From positions 1-64,000 of the forward strand of contig CACFBG010000005.1 in the NCBI GenBank assembly GCA_902564535.1: a stretch of 64,000 bases of DNA. Reading direction: 5' to 3'. Shown one piece after another: positions 37,430 to 47,420 of the stretch. Position 1 is the stretch's first letter, and the number at the start of each line of letters is the position of its first letter. A program made the translations under genes and the position numbers. The DNA comes from an uncultured Prochlorococcus sp. (GTDB taxonomy: Bacteria > Cyanobacteriota > Cyanobacteriia > PCC-6307 > Cyanobiaceae). The notes below the pieces were generated by a model. The model had not been told where the DNA came from and made no database searches. It saw only the letters and a program-made list of their open reading frames with translations.

Positions 37430-38986
37430 TTACGAAGTTGCGTTCAACATCTCTAGCTTTTCCTTTAGATAGCTAATAAAAGGATCGCTTGACAATGAAG
37501 TACCGGAGACCTTCTTCACCAAATCCTCAGCATTCATTTTCCTCCCATGAGGGTGAACCTCTTTCCTTAACCAATTAAGAAGCGCCGATTCATTACCTAT
37601 AAGAATATTTGTAGAGATAGGGTCTGTGTCCTGAGCACCCAAAGCCCTAGTCATAGCCTGAGACAATTGAGCACTAATCAAATGACCAATCAAATAAGAA
37701 GGAAAATATCCAAACAAACCCTCGCTCCAATGAACGTCTTGCAAACACCCTTCAGAATCAGTTTGAGGAGTTAAACCTAGAAGATTTTCATACCGACTAT
37801 TCCATTCAATAGGCAATTCACTTATAGGCAAATCATCTTCAAGAAGAGCTATCTCCAAATCAGTTCTTATAAGGATATGTAATCCATAACTGAGTTCATC
37901 CGCTTCTACCCTATTAAGTCCAGGCATCAAAGGGTTCATGGAATGCCAAAGATCTTTCCAAGAATCAAAAGGAGCACCAACTTCAGCAAAGTACCGCCAA
38001 AATCTTTCCGAAAAAGCCTTACTTCTAGCAACTCTATTCTCCCAAAACAAAGATTGGCTTTCGTGAAGAGCCATAGAGGTAGCTTGACCTAAAGGCCAGG
38101 AAAACCACTGATGACTTTGAAAATTAAGACCTTGCTCGTATAAAGAATGCCCCCACTCATGCGCCGTTGCCAAAAAAGAAGAAAGTGGTTGTCCTTTAAC
38201 AACTCGAGAAGTAATCCGAAAATCTTTAGGTCCAAGAGTTGTTGAAAAAGGATGTGGAGATCTTGCTAAGGCAGTAATTTTCTCATCCCTTCCCCAATCA
38301 TTAAGAAGTTGATTACATAGTTTCTCTTGAAGACTTTCATCTAAATCCCATTTCTTTAATTTTCTTTTATCTAAGGAACGAACTTTATCTAATAATTCCG
38401 GAAGAACTGTTCTTAAAGGTGCAAATAATTCCTGCACTCTATTCAAAGAAAGGTCAGGCTCAAAAGGTTGAGCAAGAGTCTCCCAACAACTTCTTGGTTC
38501 ATTAAGTTGTTGGGCCTGCTCTTTTCTCAAGCTAATTAAAGTAGATAACGCTGGTTGAAAAGATTTAAAATCATTATTAGCTTTAGCTTCTTGCCATGAT
38601 TCATAGCCTTGAGATTTGGCTTTAGCTAGATGAGCAACTAATTCAGGATCCAAACACTTTTGTCGAGATAAGTCCTGTATTAAAAGATCTAGATTTCTTT
38701 GCCTTGCCTCCTTCTCATTAAGCTCAAATTCACCCTTTAAACATGAATCCTGAAATTCTTTCTCAGCCTCCTTAATAAGTGATTCATATTGAGAACTACT
38801 CTGTCGGCGATGTAATAAACGAGCCAACAAGCTCAATTGCTCGCCCCTCCAAGAAGAACCTCCTTTTGGCATCGCAGTATTTTGGTCCCAATAAAGAGTG
38901 CTTTGAATAGAACCAAGCAGTTGGGTCTCATGTAGATATTCTCCCAATCTTTCCCAAGCACAGGAGGGCAAAATTTTCAGCTCCAA
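37430..38986 (-). CDS. Thermostable carboxypeptidase (M32 family)
   Basis: Zinc carboxypeptidase of 518 residues, soluble and helical. The metal motif is HEWGHSLYEQG (HExxH form), with a further conserved HESQSLFWENRVARS block carrying the third ligand glutamate. The sequence LYWDQNTAMPKGG near the N-terminus is the standard M32 opening. It is likely cytosolic and involved in peptide turnover. The start is TTG at 38986. It is upstream of ppa2 on the same strand. Confidence 0.93.
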   Translation of the reverse strand: MELKILPSCAWERLGEYLHETQLLGSIQSTLYWDQNTAMPKGGSSWRGEQLSLLARLLHRRQSSSQYESLIKEAEKEFQDSCLKGEFELNEKEARQRNLDLLIQDLSRQKCLDPELVAHLAKAKSQGYESWQEAKANNDFKSFQPALSTLISLRKEQAQQLNEPRSCWETLAQPFEPDLSLNRVQELFAPLRTVLPELLDKVRSLDKRKLKKWDLDESLQEKLCNQLLNDWGRDEKITALARSPHPFSTTLGPKDFRITSRVVKGQPLSSFLATAHEWGHSLYEQGLNFQSHQWFSWPLGQATSMALHESQSLFWENRVARSKAFSERFWRYFAEVGAPFDSWKDLWHSMNPLMPGLNRVEADELSYGLHILIRTDLEIALLEDDLPISELPIEWNSRYENLLGLTPQTDSEGCLQDVHWSEGLFGYFPSYLIGHLISAQLSQAMTRALGAQDTDPISTNILIGNESALLNWLRKEVHPHGRKMNAEDLVKKVSGTSLSSDPFISYLKEKLEMLNATS

Positions 38987-39270
38987 AAAATTGCTACTTA
39001 GTTAAACAATACGCAAAAGTAGAATTAGAGCCAATAGCTTAATTAGAAATATTAGCTTTTAAATATCAAATGCAAAGATAAAGAGATTTAATTATTCAAT
39101 TTAACACATTAAATTATATATTCCCAAGAGAGATAAAGACAAAGGAAGACTAATATCGCCATTCTAGTAAATATTTATAAAGTCTTAAGAATTAAATTGA
39201 CTTTAAATTTAATTAATTTAGTACATTAAAATAAAAAGGATTATAATATTAAGTTTCTAGAGAATTTAAT
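38987..39270. other. AT-rich divergent spacer
   Basis: These 284 bases lie between the divergent M32 peptidase and yjbQ genes. They are very AT-rich, with no coding frame, no strong hairpin and no recognisable RNA. They presumably hold promoters for both genes; I could not place them with confidence. Confidence 0.5.
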
Positions 39271-39741
39271 ATGACCTTAAATCAAGCCTTTACAGAGATA
39301 GAAATAGCCACTAAAGGAGAAGGTTTCACGAATCTAACATCACAAATAAATTCATGGATTCGTAAAACTTCAATAAAAGATGGTATTATTAATATAATGG
39401 CACTTCATACAAGTTGTAGCCTTACAATTAATGAAAATGCAGATTATAGGGTTTTAGAAGATCTATCTCAATATTTAAAAGCAATTGTTCCAGAAAAAAA
39501 GTTCTCTTCAATAAATAATGATTCAAATCCAATTGAATACTCTCACAAGGAAGAAGGCCTAGATGATATGCCTGCACATATTAAAACATCACTAACTAGC
39601 ACAACTCTAAGTCTCAGCATACAGAATACAAAATTAGTTCTAGGAACATGGCAAGCAGTTTACCTTTGGGAGCATAGATATGCTAAAAATAATCGAAAAA
39701 TCTGCCTACATGCCATAGGTGAATTCAATAAAATGCATTAA
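39271..39741 (+). CDS. YjbQ/UPF0047 family protein
   Basis: A 156-residue protein with the family's conserved pieces: IINIMALHTSCSLTINENAD, DMPAHIKTSLTSTTLSL, and LGTWQAVYLWEHR near the end. Members have weak thiamine-phosphate synthase activity and unknown main function. Compact and soluble. phhB follows about 150 bases downstream on the same strand. Confidence 0.88.
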   Translation: MTLNQAFTEIEIATKGEGFTNLTSQINSWIRKTSIKDGIINIMALHTSCSLTINENADYRVLEDLSQYLKAIVPEKKFSSINNDSNPIEYSHKEEGLDDMPAHIKTSLTSTTLSLSIQNTKLVLGTWQAVYLWEHRYAKNNRKICLHAIGEFNKMH

Positions 39742-39890
39742 ACCCTGTCTAAAAATAATAAGAATCTATTTAAACATATGGATATTTTGTTCCTCTATTA
39801 CAGGTAAAATTAATTAAATATTTATCATGTATTTGACTTAATAGTATTAAAGGATCATTATTGAGAAGATAAAGGCAAATCATCTTATTC

Positions 39891-40175
39891 ATGAACAAAG
39901 AAGTCCTTTCACCGATTCAATTAAAAGAACTATCGGAAACACTTGATGGTTGGGAAATTAAAGAGAATCGGCTAAAGAAAAACTGGAAATTCAGTAATTT
40001 TATAGAAGCATTTGGTTTTATGACTAAAGTGGCTTTAATATCAGAGAAACAAGGTCACCATCCAGAGTGGAGAAATGTCTATGGATCAGTAAATATTGAA
40101 CTAACAACTCATGACTCAGGTGGTATTACAGAACTAGATGTGATACTAGCTAAATCAATAAATGATCTAAATTAA
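39891..40175 (+). CDS. phhB: Pterin-4a-carbinolamine dehydratase
   Basis: A 94-residue protein of the DCoH/PhhB family. The central [32 protein letters not shown] contains the histidine pair and the aspartate of the active site. It dehydrates carbinolamine pterins formed by aromatic hydroxylases; cyanobacteria also make pterins for other uses, and no hydroxylase is visible here. Complete and normal in length. Confidence 0.93.
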   Translation: MNKEVLSPIQLKELSETLDGWEIKENRLKKNWKFSNFIEAFGFMTKVALISEKQGHHPEWRNVYGSVNIELTTHDSGGITELDVILAKSINDLN

Positions 40176-40277
40176 AAGTTTACTTTAATTGAATACATCA
40201 AACAAATTAAAATCAACAAAAGAATTTAAATAGATTACGATAAAAAGTAATCTCAATATATAAAATAAAGCACATAA

Positions 40278-40296
40278 AATCATGATTATCTTTTGA
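40278..40296. promoter_or_regulatory. Possible Fur box upstream of the iron permease
   Basis: The stretch around ATGATTATC (40282-40290) keeps the exact core of the classical Fur box, with 13 of 19 bases agreeing overall by my alignment. It lies about 70 bases before the FutB-type permease start. A nearby 7-base inverted repeat (AGATTAC/GTAATCT) lies just upstream. It is plausible as an iron-dependent operator, but weak. Confidence 0.35.
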
Positions 40297-40361
40297 TATA
40301 ATTACGATTAATTTGCTCTTAAAAAAATGGATGCCGAAACAAACCTATTCTCAATATAATT

Positions 40362-41888
40362 ATGATTAAACATCGGTTTCACTCTAACAGATTTATCTTA
40401 AATATAATAGCTATCATCATAGCAACGATTGCTTTAATTCCATTAATAGGATTAATCATTGAAGGAATCAGTGGCTTTAATGATAAGTCTATATATTTAG
40501 ATTCTTATGGCCTAAAAAATATAAAGGGAACACTTTTACTTCTTTCTTTAACAGGTTTACTGGGAGGAAGCCTAGGGACTATAAATGGATGGTTACTTGC
40601 TAATTGTAGATTTAAAGGAAGAAAGTTATTGAGAGTTGCTCAGCTAATTCCTTTGGCAACGCCAGCTTATTTGCTATCTGCAACTTTAATAGATTTAGGA
40701 AGCATTAATGCAATTCAAATTCATGGAATGGGATGGGCTATTTTCATAATGTCAATGACAACTTATCCATATGTTTTTCTATTAAGTACAGAAAGCTTTG
40801 CCGTCTCAGGAAAACGTCAATTAGAAGCAGCTAGAAATCTTGGGACCGGCCCATGGAATAGTTTTCGAAGAATTGCCCTCCCTATGGCACTCCCATCAAT
40901 TGGAGCTGGCGTGGCCCTCATGGGAATGGAAGTAGTAAATGAACTTGGCGCTGTTCAATTATTAAATGTTCCAAGTATCTCTGCTGGAATATTAGAAAAC
41001 TGGATGAGTCAAAATAATCCTTCTGGAGCTATATCTTTAGCTCTAATAGCTTTATTAATAGTCATTACTCTTGTCGCATACGAAAAGAGTCTAAGGAAAC
41101 GAAGTCGTAGGTGGTCTGAAGGATTAGCTGGAGGAGAAGCGCCAGCATGGGAGCTAAAAGGTTTTAGATCTCTAATTGCTCAAATCTTGTCCATAGTCCC
41201 ACCCTTATTTACTTTAGGGACACCTTTATGTTGGGCCTTAATTAATATCCAACAAATCGAGAAAGGACTTGACTTTGAATTAATTATTTTAACCTTGAGG
41301 AGTCTAGCCCTTGGAATAACAGCATCAATATTGGCAGTAATTGCAGCACTCTTATTGGCAATTGCCAAAAGATGGAATCCATCTAAATTAATAAATAACA
41401 TTACTTTTCTTGCAGGTATAGGTTACGCAATACCAGGAGTAGTTTTAGCGCTAGCTTTACTTTCTTTTAGCGGTAATTGGTTCTTGAGTCCAATAATCTT
41501 ACTTCTTTGGGGTTATGTTGATAGATTTCTTGCAGTCTCAAAAGGTGGACTTGATGCAGCATTTGAACGTTTTCCTCCAAGTTTAGATGAAGCAGCAACT
41601 AGTCTTGGATGTAGTTGGTGGGAAGTTCTAAAAAGGGTTCACCTGCCTCTCTTAAAGGGACCTATAGCAGTTGGAGCACTTTTGGTGTTTGTAGATACAA
41701 TAAAAGAATTACCTCTTACCTTTGTTCTTAGACCATTTAACTTTGATACTTTATCTGTAAGAATTTTTCAATACGCTGGTGATGAAAGAATGGCAGAGTC
41801 AGTATTGCCGACTCTTATAATACTTATTTTAGGTTTAATTGCTTCTATTGCATTAATTCCTGGACTAGATCATTCAAAGAAAACTTAA
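40362..41888 (+). CDS. futB: Iron(III) ABC transporter permease (FutB/AfuB type)
   Basis: A 508-residue inner membrane permease made of two homologous halves, each with a cytoplasmic EAA loop: EAARNLGTGPWNSFRRIALPMALPS and EAATSLGCSWWEVLKRVHLPLLKGPI. Such double permeases serve the ferric-iron binding-protein transporters. Sugar/ion specificity cannot be proven from the permease alone; iron is inferred from family resemblance and the Fur-like site upstream. Neither the ATPase nor the binding protein is adjacent. Confidence 0.85.
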   Translation: MIKHRFHSNRFILNIIAIIIATIALIPLIGLIIEGISGFNDKSIYLDSYGLKNIKGTLLLLSLTGLLGGSLGTINGWLLANCRFKGRKLLRVAQLIPLATPAYLLSATLIDLGSINAIQIHGMGWAIFIMSMTTYPYVFLLSTESFAVSGKRQLEAARNLGTGPWNSFRRIALPMALPSIGAGVALMGMEVVNELGAVQLLNVPSISAGILENWMSQNNPSGAISLALIALLIVITLVAYEKSLRKRSRRWSEGLAGGEAPAWELKGFRSLIAQILSIVPPLFTLGTPLCWALINIQQIEKGLDFELIILTLRSLALGITASILAVIAALLLAIAKRWNPSKLINNITFLAGIGYAIPGVVLALALLSFSGNWFLSPIILLLWGYVDRFLAVSKGGLDAAFERFPPSLDEAATSLGCSWWEVLKRVHLPLLKGPIAVGALLVFVDTIKELPLTFVLRPFNFDTLSVRIFQYAGDERMAESVLPTLIILILGLIASIALIPGLDHSKKT

Positions 41889-41912
41889 GTTAATAGTAAA
41901 TTAAATAAAAAG

Positions 41913-42152
41913 CTACCAATATGGATCATTAAATTCTTCGACTACTACAAAATTAGATTTTGATTCTTCCACTTTAGAAATACACGCTCTCAATACTTTT
42001 CCATCTACTTCAATCTCACAAGCTCCACAACTGCCCCCAAGACATCCTGTAGGTATAGAAATACCTGCATCTAATGCAGCTTTCAACCATAATGTATCCA
42101 CTTTAGCCAGAGTTTCCTTACCATTCGGCCAAATTATATTGATCTTTTTCAT
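41913..42152 (-). CDS. Small [2Fe-2S] ferredoxin, CX4CX2CX11C type
   Basis: A 79-residue protein whose four cysteines follow C-x4-C-x2-C-x11-C (CLGGSCGACEIEVDGKVLRAC). That spacing is typical of succinate dehydrogenase/fumarate reductase and related iron-sulfur subunits, and not of photosynthetic PetF, which has about 29 residues before its last cysteine. The ATG at 42152 shares one base with the cobQ stop (TAATG), which suggests a coupled product. An electron-donor role near cobalamin synthesis is an inference from the position. Confidence 0.85.
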   Translation of the reverse strand: MKKINIIWPNGKETLAKVDTLWLKAALDAGISIPTGCLGGSCGACEIEVDGKVLRACISKVEESKSNFVVVEEFNDPYW

Positions 42153-43681
42153 TAGCAAGAAGAAATTAATGGTGAAATGTCAATATATTTTTCGAATTGA
42201 TCAGCCAATAAATCCAATATTGAGTTTATTTTGGAAGAATAATGTACTTCATCAACAGAAATCTCATCTAGTCCTTTTTGTCTCCTTAAATCATTTAGCC
42301 ATAATCTTCTAAATCTACCATTGTCAAAAATACCATGTAAATATGTTCCTACAATATGATTAGGTTTACCCTTATTTTTTAACACCCAGCCTATAGAAGT
42401 GTCATATTCAGATAGTGGATGAATTTGTATATTCCTTTCTATTAGTTTGGTTTCTCCTCGATGCAATTCAAATCCATTAATTTGCAATGATTCTGGCCAA
42501 TTAATTTTTAATTCCCTTTGGATTAATTTCTTTTCTTTCATAAATCTAGTCCTAATAGGTAATATATCTAATCCATTTACTATTCCTTTATTAGATTGAT
42601 TCAAGTTATGTTCTAGTCCAAAAGGATCTTCCAAGGTACTCCCTAACATTTGCATTCCTCCACAAATCCCAAATAAATTCCCCCCTTTCTCTATATAATT
42701 TTTGATTTGATCAGCCAAACCCAATTCAATTACTTTCTCTAAATCATTAAGAGTTTGTTTACTCCCTGGAATTATTAAAGCATCTAAATCATTAAACTTC
42801 TGGCCAAGCTCTATCCATTTTAATTGAACTGTAGGTTCTGATTGTAATGGATCAAAATCCGAAAAGTTACTAATTGAGGGCAGTCTAACTACTCCTATCT
42901 CAATCTGAGCGCCTGATTTGGGCTTTCTATATTCCAGCAAATCAAGGGTATCTTCTGGCGGAAAAATATTATTTAACCAAGGCATAATTCCTAACACTGG
43001 TATCCCTGTTTCTTTCTCAATCCAATTTTTACCTTCCTCAAAAAGTTCTCTTCTTCCTCTAAACCGATTAATTATAATCCCTTTAATTAATTTCCTTTCA
43101 TCGGGTTTCAACAACGTTAAAGTTCCTATTAATTGCGCAAAAACACCTCCTCTTTCAATATCAGCTACTAACAAGCATCGAGCCTGAACGAGATTAGCTA
43201 TTCGCAAATTAGTTAAATCTCTGTCCTGCAAATTCACTTCTACAGGACTACCAGCTCCTTCAATAACAAGCCTTGAACCTTTATTCGAATCTTTAAATTC
43301 GTTTAAAGCACGGTTAATAGATTCCCAGCCTGAATCAAACCAATCTTCATAGTATTTTTCAGCACGAGCAATTCCTACAGTTTTTCCCATGTGAACAACT
43401 TCGCTTGTGGAGTCACCTTTTGGTTTTAAAAGAATTGGATTCATTCTGCATTCAGGTGTTAATCCTGCAGCCCAGGCCTGCATGGCTTGAGAGAAAGCCA
43501 TCTCTCCACCACTTTTATCAACCCAAGCATTGTTACTCATATTTTGCCCCTTAAAAGGAAAAGGCTTTTCTCCTCTTCGAAGCAAAACTCTACAAATAGC
43601 TGCAGACATCAAAGATTTACCCGCTCCACTTGAAGTCCCAAAAATCATTATCGGTGTAGGTTGAAAAATTAAATTTCTCAC
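42152..43681 (-). CDS. cobQ: Cobyric acid synthase
   Basis: ATP-dependent amidation of four side chains on adenosylcobyrinate diamide. The 509-residue protein has an N-terminal dethiobiotin-synthetase-like domain with P-loop [15 protein letters not shown], and a C-terminal type 1 glutamine amidotransferase domain with the nucleophile cysteine in [12 protein letters not shown] and a histidine in [10 protein letters not shown]. The start is GTG, overlapping the stop of the preceding 123-residue gene by four bases (GTGA). It forms a tight three-gene unit with that gene and the ferredoxin. Confidence 0.94.
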   Translation of the reverse strand: MRNLIFQPTPIMIFGTSSGAGKSLMSAAICRVLLRRGEKPFPFKGQNMSNNAWVDKSGGEMAFSQAMQAWAAGLTPECRMNPILLKPKGDSTSEVVHMGKTVGIARAEKYYEDWFDSGWESINRALNEFKDSNKGSRLVIEGAGSPVEVNLQDRDLTNLRIANLVQARCLLVADIERGGVFAQLIGTLTLLKPDERKLIKGIIINRFRGRRELFEEGKNWIEKETGIPVLGIMPWLNNIFPPEDTLDLLEYRKPKSGAQIEIGVVRLPSISNFSDFDPLQSEPTVQLKWIELGQKFNDLDALIIPGSKQTLNDLEKVIELGLADQIKNYIEKGGNLFGICGGMQMLGSTLEDPFGLEHNLNQSNKGIVNGLDILPIRTRFMKEKKLIQRELKINWPESLQINGFELHRGETKLIERNIQIHPLSEYDTSIGWVLKNKGKPNHIVGTYLHGIFDNGRFRRLWLNDLRRQKGLDEISVDEVHYSSKINSILDLLADQFEKYIDISPLISSC

Positions 43682-44049
43682 AGTTGAAACTTAAGAGAAA
43701 GACAACAAATAATCTTGATGAAAAATTTATTTTTTTTAGTAGGCAAATATGGATTAATCTGAATCATTTGTCTCGCAAATGGTGTCAAGCGAATTCTTGA
43801 TGTCAAGCCTTGCCCATCTACTTCTCTTCGTAAAATTCCTAATTTAATAAGCCATCGAAACGAATGTTCCACAGACTCTGGATTTTTAAACCATTTATAT
43901 CCTTCTAAGCAATACTTTTCTCTATTTTTAAAAACCAATTGACAGTCCAAGCCACTATTAATTAAATCATTATAAAATCTTCTATTAAAAGGAAGAAATC
44001 TAAAAGCATTTTGAGCCCTTTGTTCGATTTTCTTATCAATTAAATCCAT
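43678..44049 (-). CDS. Conserved cyanobacterial hypothetical protein ahead of cobQ
   Basis: A 123-residue basic protein with [40 protein letters not shown], a segment with the look of a winged-helix domain (helix, helix and wing-like basic hairpin). It resembles a cyanobacterial family of unknown function (possibly that named after Npun_F0494; I am recalling this and did not check it). It overlaps the cobQ start by four bases and so is co-expressed with it. Role unknown; DNA binding is only suggested by the fold-like pattern. Confidence 0.6.
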   Translation of the reverse strand: MDLIDKKIEQRAQNAFRFLPFNRRFYNDLINSGLDCQLVFKNREKYCLEGYKWFKNPESVEHSFRWLIKLGILRREVDGQGLTSRIRLTPFARQMIQINPYLPTKKNKFFIKIICCLSLKFQL

Positions 44050-44122
44050 TCAGAAAAAAATCAAGTGGAAATAAAATACGACTGTGGCAAAATAAAAAAG
44101 TATTTGATGCAGTTAATTTGAA

Positions 44123-44734
44123 GTGTTAGTTCTTGCATCAGCTTCTAAAGCGCGACACAAATTACTAGAAGAAGCAATGATTCCACACATAGTAATAGTA
44201 AGTAATTTTGATGAAAATAGTGTCAAAGAAACTAATCCGAAAAAATTAGTAGAATATCTATCACATGCAAAGGCCAGTGAAGTTGCATCAAATCAATTAA
44301 AAGCAATTTCTCATTCAAAGGAAATAATAAAAGAGAATATAATCCTAGGATGTGATTCGGTTTTTGAATTTGAAGGCCAAGCCTTTGGCAAACCCAGAAA
44401 CCCTAAAGAAGCTATTCAACGATTAAGAGCACTTTCATCAAAGAGTGGATATTTGCATACTGGTCACACTTTGATTATAAATAATAATGAAAAGCAGAAA
44501 AACTTAATTATTAGATCTATTGTAAAAAGCACCTATATTGAGTTCTGCAAATTAGAAAATAATGAAATTCAACAATATGTAGAATCTGGAGAGCCATTAC
44601 AATGTGCAGGCTGTTTTACCTTAGAGGGAAAAGGTGCAAAATTCATAAAATCAATTAATGGCTGCTTCACCAATGTTCTTGGTCTTAGTATCCCTTGGTT
44701 AAAAGAAAATTTATTAGAAATAAAAAATCAATAA
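44123..44734 (+). CDS. Maf-like nucleotide pyrophosphatase
   Basis: House-cleaning nucleoside-triphosphate pyrophosphatase family. It has the opening LVLASASKARHKLLEEA, the catalytic aspartate in ILGCDSVFEFEGQAFGKP, and the AIQRLRALSSKSGYLHTGHTL block. Which nucleotides it hydrolyses (dTTP/UTP or modified bases) cannot be told from this alone. The start is GTG. It ends at the strong bidirectional terminator shared with psbC. Confidence 0.88.
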   Translation: MLVLASASKARHKLLEEAMIPHIVIVSNFDENSVKETNPKKLVEYLSHAKASEVASNQLKAISHSKEIIKENIILGCDSVFEFEGQAFGKPRNPKEAIQRLRALSSKSGYLHTGHTLIINNNEKQKNLIIRSIVKSTYIEFCKLENNEIQQYVESGEPLQCAGCFTLEGKGAKFIKSINGCFTNVLGLSIPWLKENLLEIKNQ

Positions 44735-44738
44735 ATAA

Positions 44739-44767
44739 AAAAGCCCTCACATTTTGTGAGGGCTTTT
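44739..44767. terminator. Bidirectional terminator between maf and psbC
   Basis: A 13-base-pair stem (44739-44751 with 44755-44767), core GCCCTCACA, with a 3-base loop. Flanking A and T runs make it a valid rho-independent terminator read from either side, matching the two convergent genes. Confidence 0.92.
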
Positions 44768-44787
44768 CAACAGAAATGAAAATGGTT

Positions 44788-46176
44788 TTAATCTAAATCG
44801 GGCATTGCAAAAGCAGGCTCGTTCTTACGATCAATACCTTTCTCAAAACCAGCTGCCGCTGCACGTGCTCTTCCTGCATGCCACAAATGTCCAATAAATG
44901 TGAACCAACCAAGGAAGAATTGAGCAGCTGCTAACCACTGTCTCAAATTGACAAAATTGACAGCATTTGGCTCAGTAATAATTCCACCAACAGAGTTAAT
45001 AGAAGCATTAGGAGCATGAGTCATATATTCAGCTGCTCGACGAACTTGCCAAGGCTGAATATCATTTTGAATTTTATCGAGACTTAGGCCATTTGGACCT
45101 CTCAATGGCTCTAACCATGGGCCTCTAAAGTCCCAGAATCTCATTGTTTCTCCACCAAAAATGATTTCACCTGTAGGTGAACGCATCAGGTACTTACCAA
45201 GTCCAGTTGGGCCCATAGTGGATCCAACATCTGCGCCAATTCGCTGGTCTCTTACAAGGAAAGTGAAACTTTGAGCCTGAGAAGCCTCAGCGTTAGTAGG
45301 TCCATAAAATTCAGATGGATAAGCTGTGTTGTTGAACCAAACAAAAGTTGAAGCAACAAAACTAGCTACGCAAATGCCTCCTAATGCATAACTTAGAAGA
45401 CCTTCTCCGTTCCAGATGAAAGCTCTACGTGCCCATCCATATGGCTGAGTGAATATGTGAAATATTCCACCAATGATCTCTATGACACCCAAATAAATGT
45501 GACCACCGACGATATCCTCCATAGAGTTGACGCCGATCATCCATCCACCGCCACCCCATGGGGTTTGAAGTAGATAGCCAAAAATCACACCGGGATCAAG
45601 AGTTGGATTTATTAGGTGAACTTCACCGCCACCTGGAGCCCAAGTGTCGTATGCACCACCTATATACATCCAATTAATAGACCAAAGAAGAGAGCCAACA
45701 CCAAGAACAACTAAGTGATAACCAAGAATATTGGTCATCTGATTCTTATCTCTCCAATCATTGGAGAAGAAGGGGAAAGCCTCTTCTAATTTTTCAGGGC
45801 CAGCCAATGAATGCCAGACACCTCCAAACCCAAGAACTGCAGATGCAATTAGATGAACAACTCCAACAGCAAAGAATGGAAAAATGTCCGTTACTTCGCC
45901 ACCAGGACCTACTCCATAACCAAACATCGCTACGTGAGGAAGGCAAATAAGTCCTTGCTCCCACATGGGTTTGTCAAAGGTGAAATGACTCACCTCATAA
46001 AGAAGCATTGCTCCAGCCCAGAAGACCATTAGTCCTGCATGAGCTATATGGGCACCAAGTAATCTTCCAGAAAGATTAATCAATCTGGCATTACCTACAT
46101 ACCAGGTGTAACCAGTCTCTTCAAGACTCTGTCCTGGAGACTTTAATAAGTTACTGAAATTAGAGGGCGTTTCCAC
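44788..46176 (-). CDS. psbC: Photosystem II CP43 core antenna protein
   Basis: Chlorophyll-binding inner antenna of photosystem II. It is a six-helix membrane protein with VETPSNFS at its start and many conserved histidines in the membrane helices ([14 protein letters not shown]-type positions at the end). The frame extends upstream to an ATG at 46203, but the conserved GTG start at 46176, preceded by AGGAGG nine bases upstream, is the known psbC start. It overlaps psbD by 17 bases in another frame, as in nearly all cyanobacteria and plastids. Confidence 0.96.
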   Translation of the reverse strand: METPSNFSNLLKSPGQSLEETGYTWYVGNARLINLSGRLLGAHIAHAGLMVFWAGAMLLYEVSHFTFDKPMWEQGLICLPHVAMFGYGVGPGGEVTDIFPFFAVGVVHLIASAVLGFGGVWHSLAGPEKLEEAFPFFSNDWRDKNQMTNILGYHLVVLGVGSLLWSINWMYIGGAYDTWAPGGGEVHLINPTLDPGVIFGYLLQTPWGGGGWMIGVNSMEDIVGGHIYLGVIEIIGGIFHIFTQPYGWARRAFIWNGEGLLSYALGGICVASFVASTFVWFNNTAYPSEFYGPTNAEASQAQSFTFLVRDQRIGADVGSTMGPTGLGKYLMRSPTGEIIFGGETMRFWDFRGPWLEPLRGPNGLSLDKIQNDIQPWQVRRAAEYMTHAPNASINSVGGIITEPNAVNFVNLRQWLAAAQFFLGWFTFIGHLWHAGRARAAAAGFEKGIDRKNEPAFAMPDLD

Positions 46177-47236
46177 GGGGCAGTACCTCCTCAGGGAATA
46201 CAAAGTTTTCGTGTGGCTGGTCAGCAGATGCCATCCAAGCTCTCATGCCCTCATTTAGAAGAATATTCTTCGTATAGAAGGTCTCAAATTCAGGATCTTC
46301 TGCTGCCCTGATCTCTTGACTAACGAAATCGTAAGCGCGCAAGTTAACTGCAAGACCAACGATTCCTATAGAAGGAGCCCACATACCCATTACAGGTACT
46401 AACAGCATAAAGAAGTGAAGGAATCGCTTGTTTGAGAAAGCAATACCGAAGATCTGACTCCAAAAACGGTTTGCTGTGACCATTGAATAGGTCTCTTCTT
46501 CTTGAGTCGGATCAAAACCTCTAAAAGTAGTGCTCTGAACCTTTCCTCCAGAATAAGTAGTTGAATCCTCATAAAGAGTGTTCTGAACAGTAGCTCCATG
46601 GATCGCACATAAAAGTGCTCCTCCAAGGATTCCTGCTACTCCCATCATATGGAAAGGGTTAAGAGTCCAGTTATGGAAACCTTGAATAAAAAGAATGAAA
46701 CGGAAGATTGCCGCTACTCCAAAAGAAGGAGCAAAGAACCAACTATGTTGGCCTAGTGGATAAAGAAGGAAAACGCTTACAAAAACCGCTATTGGAGCAG
46801 AGAATGCCAATGCGTTGTAAGGACGAAGTCCTAAAAGACGAGCAATCTCAAACTGACGCAACATGAAGCCGATCAGGGAGAAAGTGCCATGAAGGGCAAC
46901 AAAATTCCATAAACCGCCTAGCTGTAGCCAGCGAGCAAAATCACCTTGAGCTTCAGGGCCCCAAAGCAACATCAAGCTGTGCCCCATGGCATCGCCAGGG
47001 GTGCTAACAGCAGCAGTTAAGAAGTTTGCTCCTTCTAAATAGGAGCTGGCAATACCATGGGTATACCAGGAAGTAACAAAGGTAGTTCCAACGAACCATC
47101 CTCCAATTGCTAAATAAGCAGTTGGAAAAAGTAGAAGGCCAGACCAGCCAATAAAAACAAAGCGGTCGCGTCTAAGCCAGTCATCGAGGACGTCAAACCA
47201 TCCTCGTTCCTGCGCGCGTCCAACAGCGATCGTCAT
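46160..47236 (-). CDS. psbD: Photosystem II reaction centre protein D2
   Basis: Five-helix reaction-centre subunit carrying P680 chlorophyll, pheophytin and QA. It begins [28 protein letters not shown] and has the canonical helices with the QA-site histidine ([15 protein letters not shown]) and the second-helix block ([28 protein letters not shown]). The ATG at 47236 (358 residues, near the family size) is chosen over an ATG 15 codons upstream. It is co-transcribed with psbC. Confidence 0.97.
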   Translation of the reverse strand: MTIAVGRAQERGWFDVLDDWLRRDRFVFIGWSGLLLFPTAYLAIGGWFVGTTFVTSWYTHGIASSYLEGANFLTAAVSTPGDAMGHSLMLLWGPEAQGDFARWLQLGGLWNFVALHGTFSLIGFMLRQFEIARLLGLRPYNALAFSAPIAVFVSVFLLYPLGQHSWFFAPSFGVAAIFRFILFIQGFHNWTLNPFHMMGVAGILGGALLCAIHGATVQNTLYEDSTTYSGGKVQSTTFRGFDPTQEEETYSMVTANRFWSQIFGIAFSNKRFLHFFMLLVPVMGMWAPSIGIVGLAVNLRAYDFVSQEIRAAEDPEFETFYTKNILLNEGMRAWMASADQPHENFVFPEEVLPRGNAL

Positions 47237-47348
47237 GGGTGAAACGTGCTGAGATCGGGGGATACCGAGAGACTTTAACAATTTCTAAGGGTATTTTGGG
47301 GAATATTGTCTTTAGTTGAAACTGTTTTATTGTTTATTCACTTAATAG

Positions 47349-47377
47349 ACCCTCACAAATTGGCTATTTGAGGGGCT
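47349..47377. promoter_or_regulatory. Hairpin in the psbD-ycf4 divergent spacer
   Basis: CCCTCACAAAT pairs with ATTTGAGGG across a short loop, with one bulge. It lies about 110 bases upstream of the psbD start and 45 bases upstream of ycf4. It could be part of the psbD 5' leader or a transcription insulator between the divergent genes. I cannot assign a role. Confidence 0.3.
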
Positions 47378-47420
47378 TTCATTAGAAAATGAATGGATAA
47401 CGATTCTTTAAATTTTATTT

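Noticed and set aside
44788..46203. ATG at 46203 as the psbC start
   Set aside because: The conserved GTG at 46176 with a strong AGGAGG nine bases upstream is the established psbC start; the ATG version only extends into psbD.
46399..46626. 75-codon minus-strand frame inside psbD
   Set aside because: Out-of-frame shadow of psbD, which is unmistakable.
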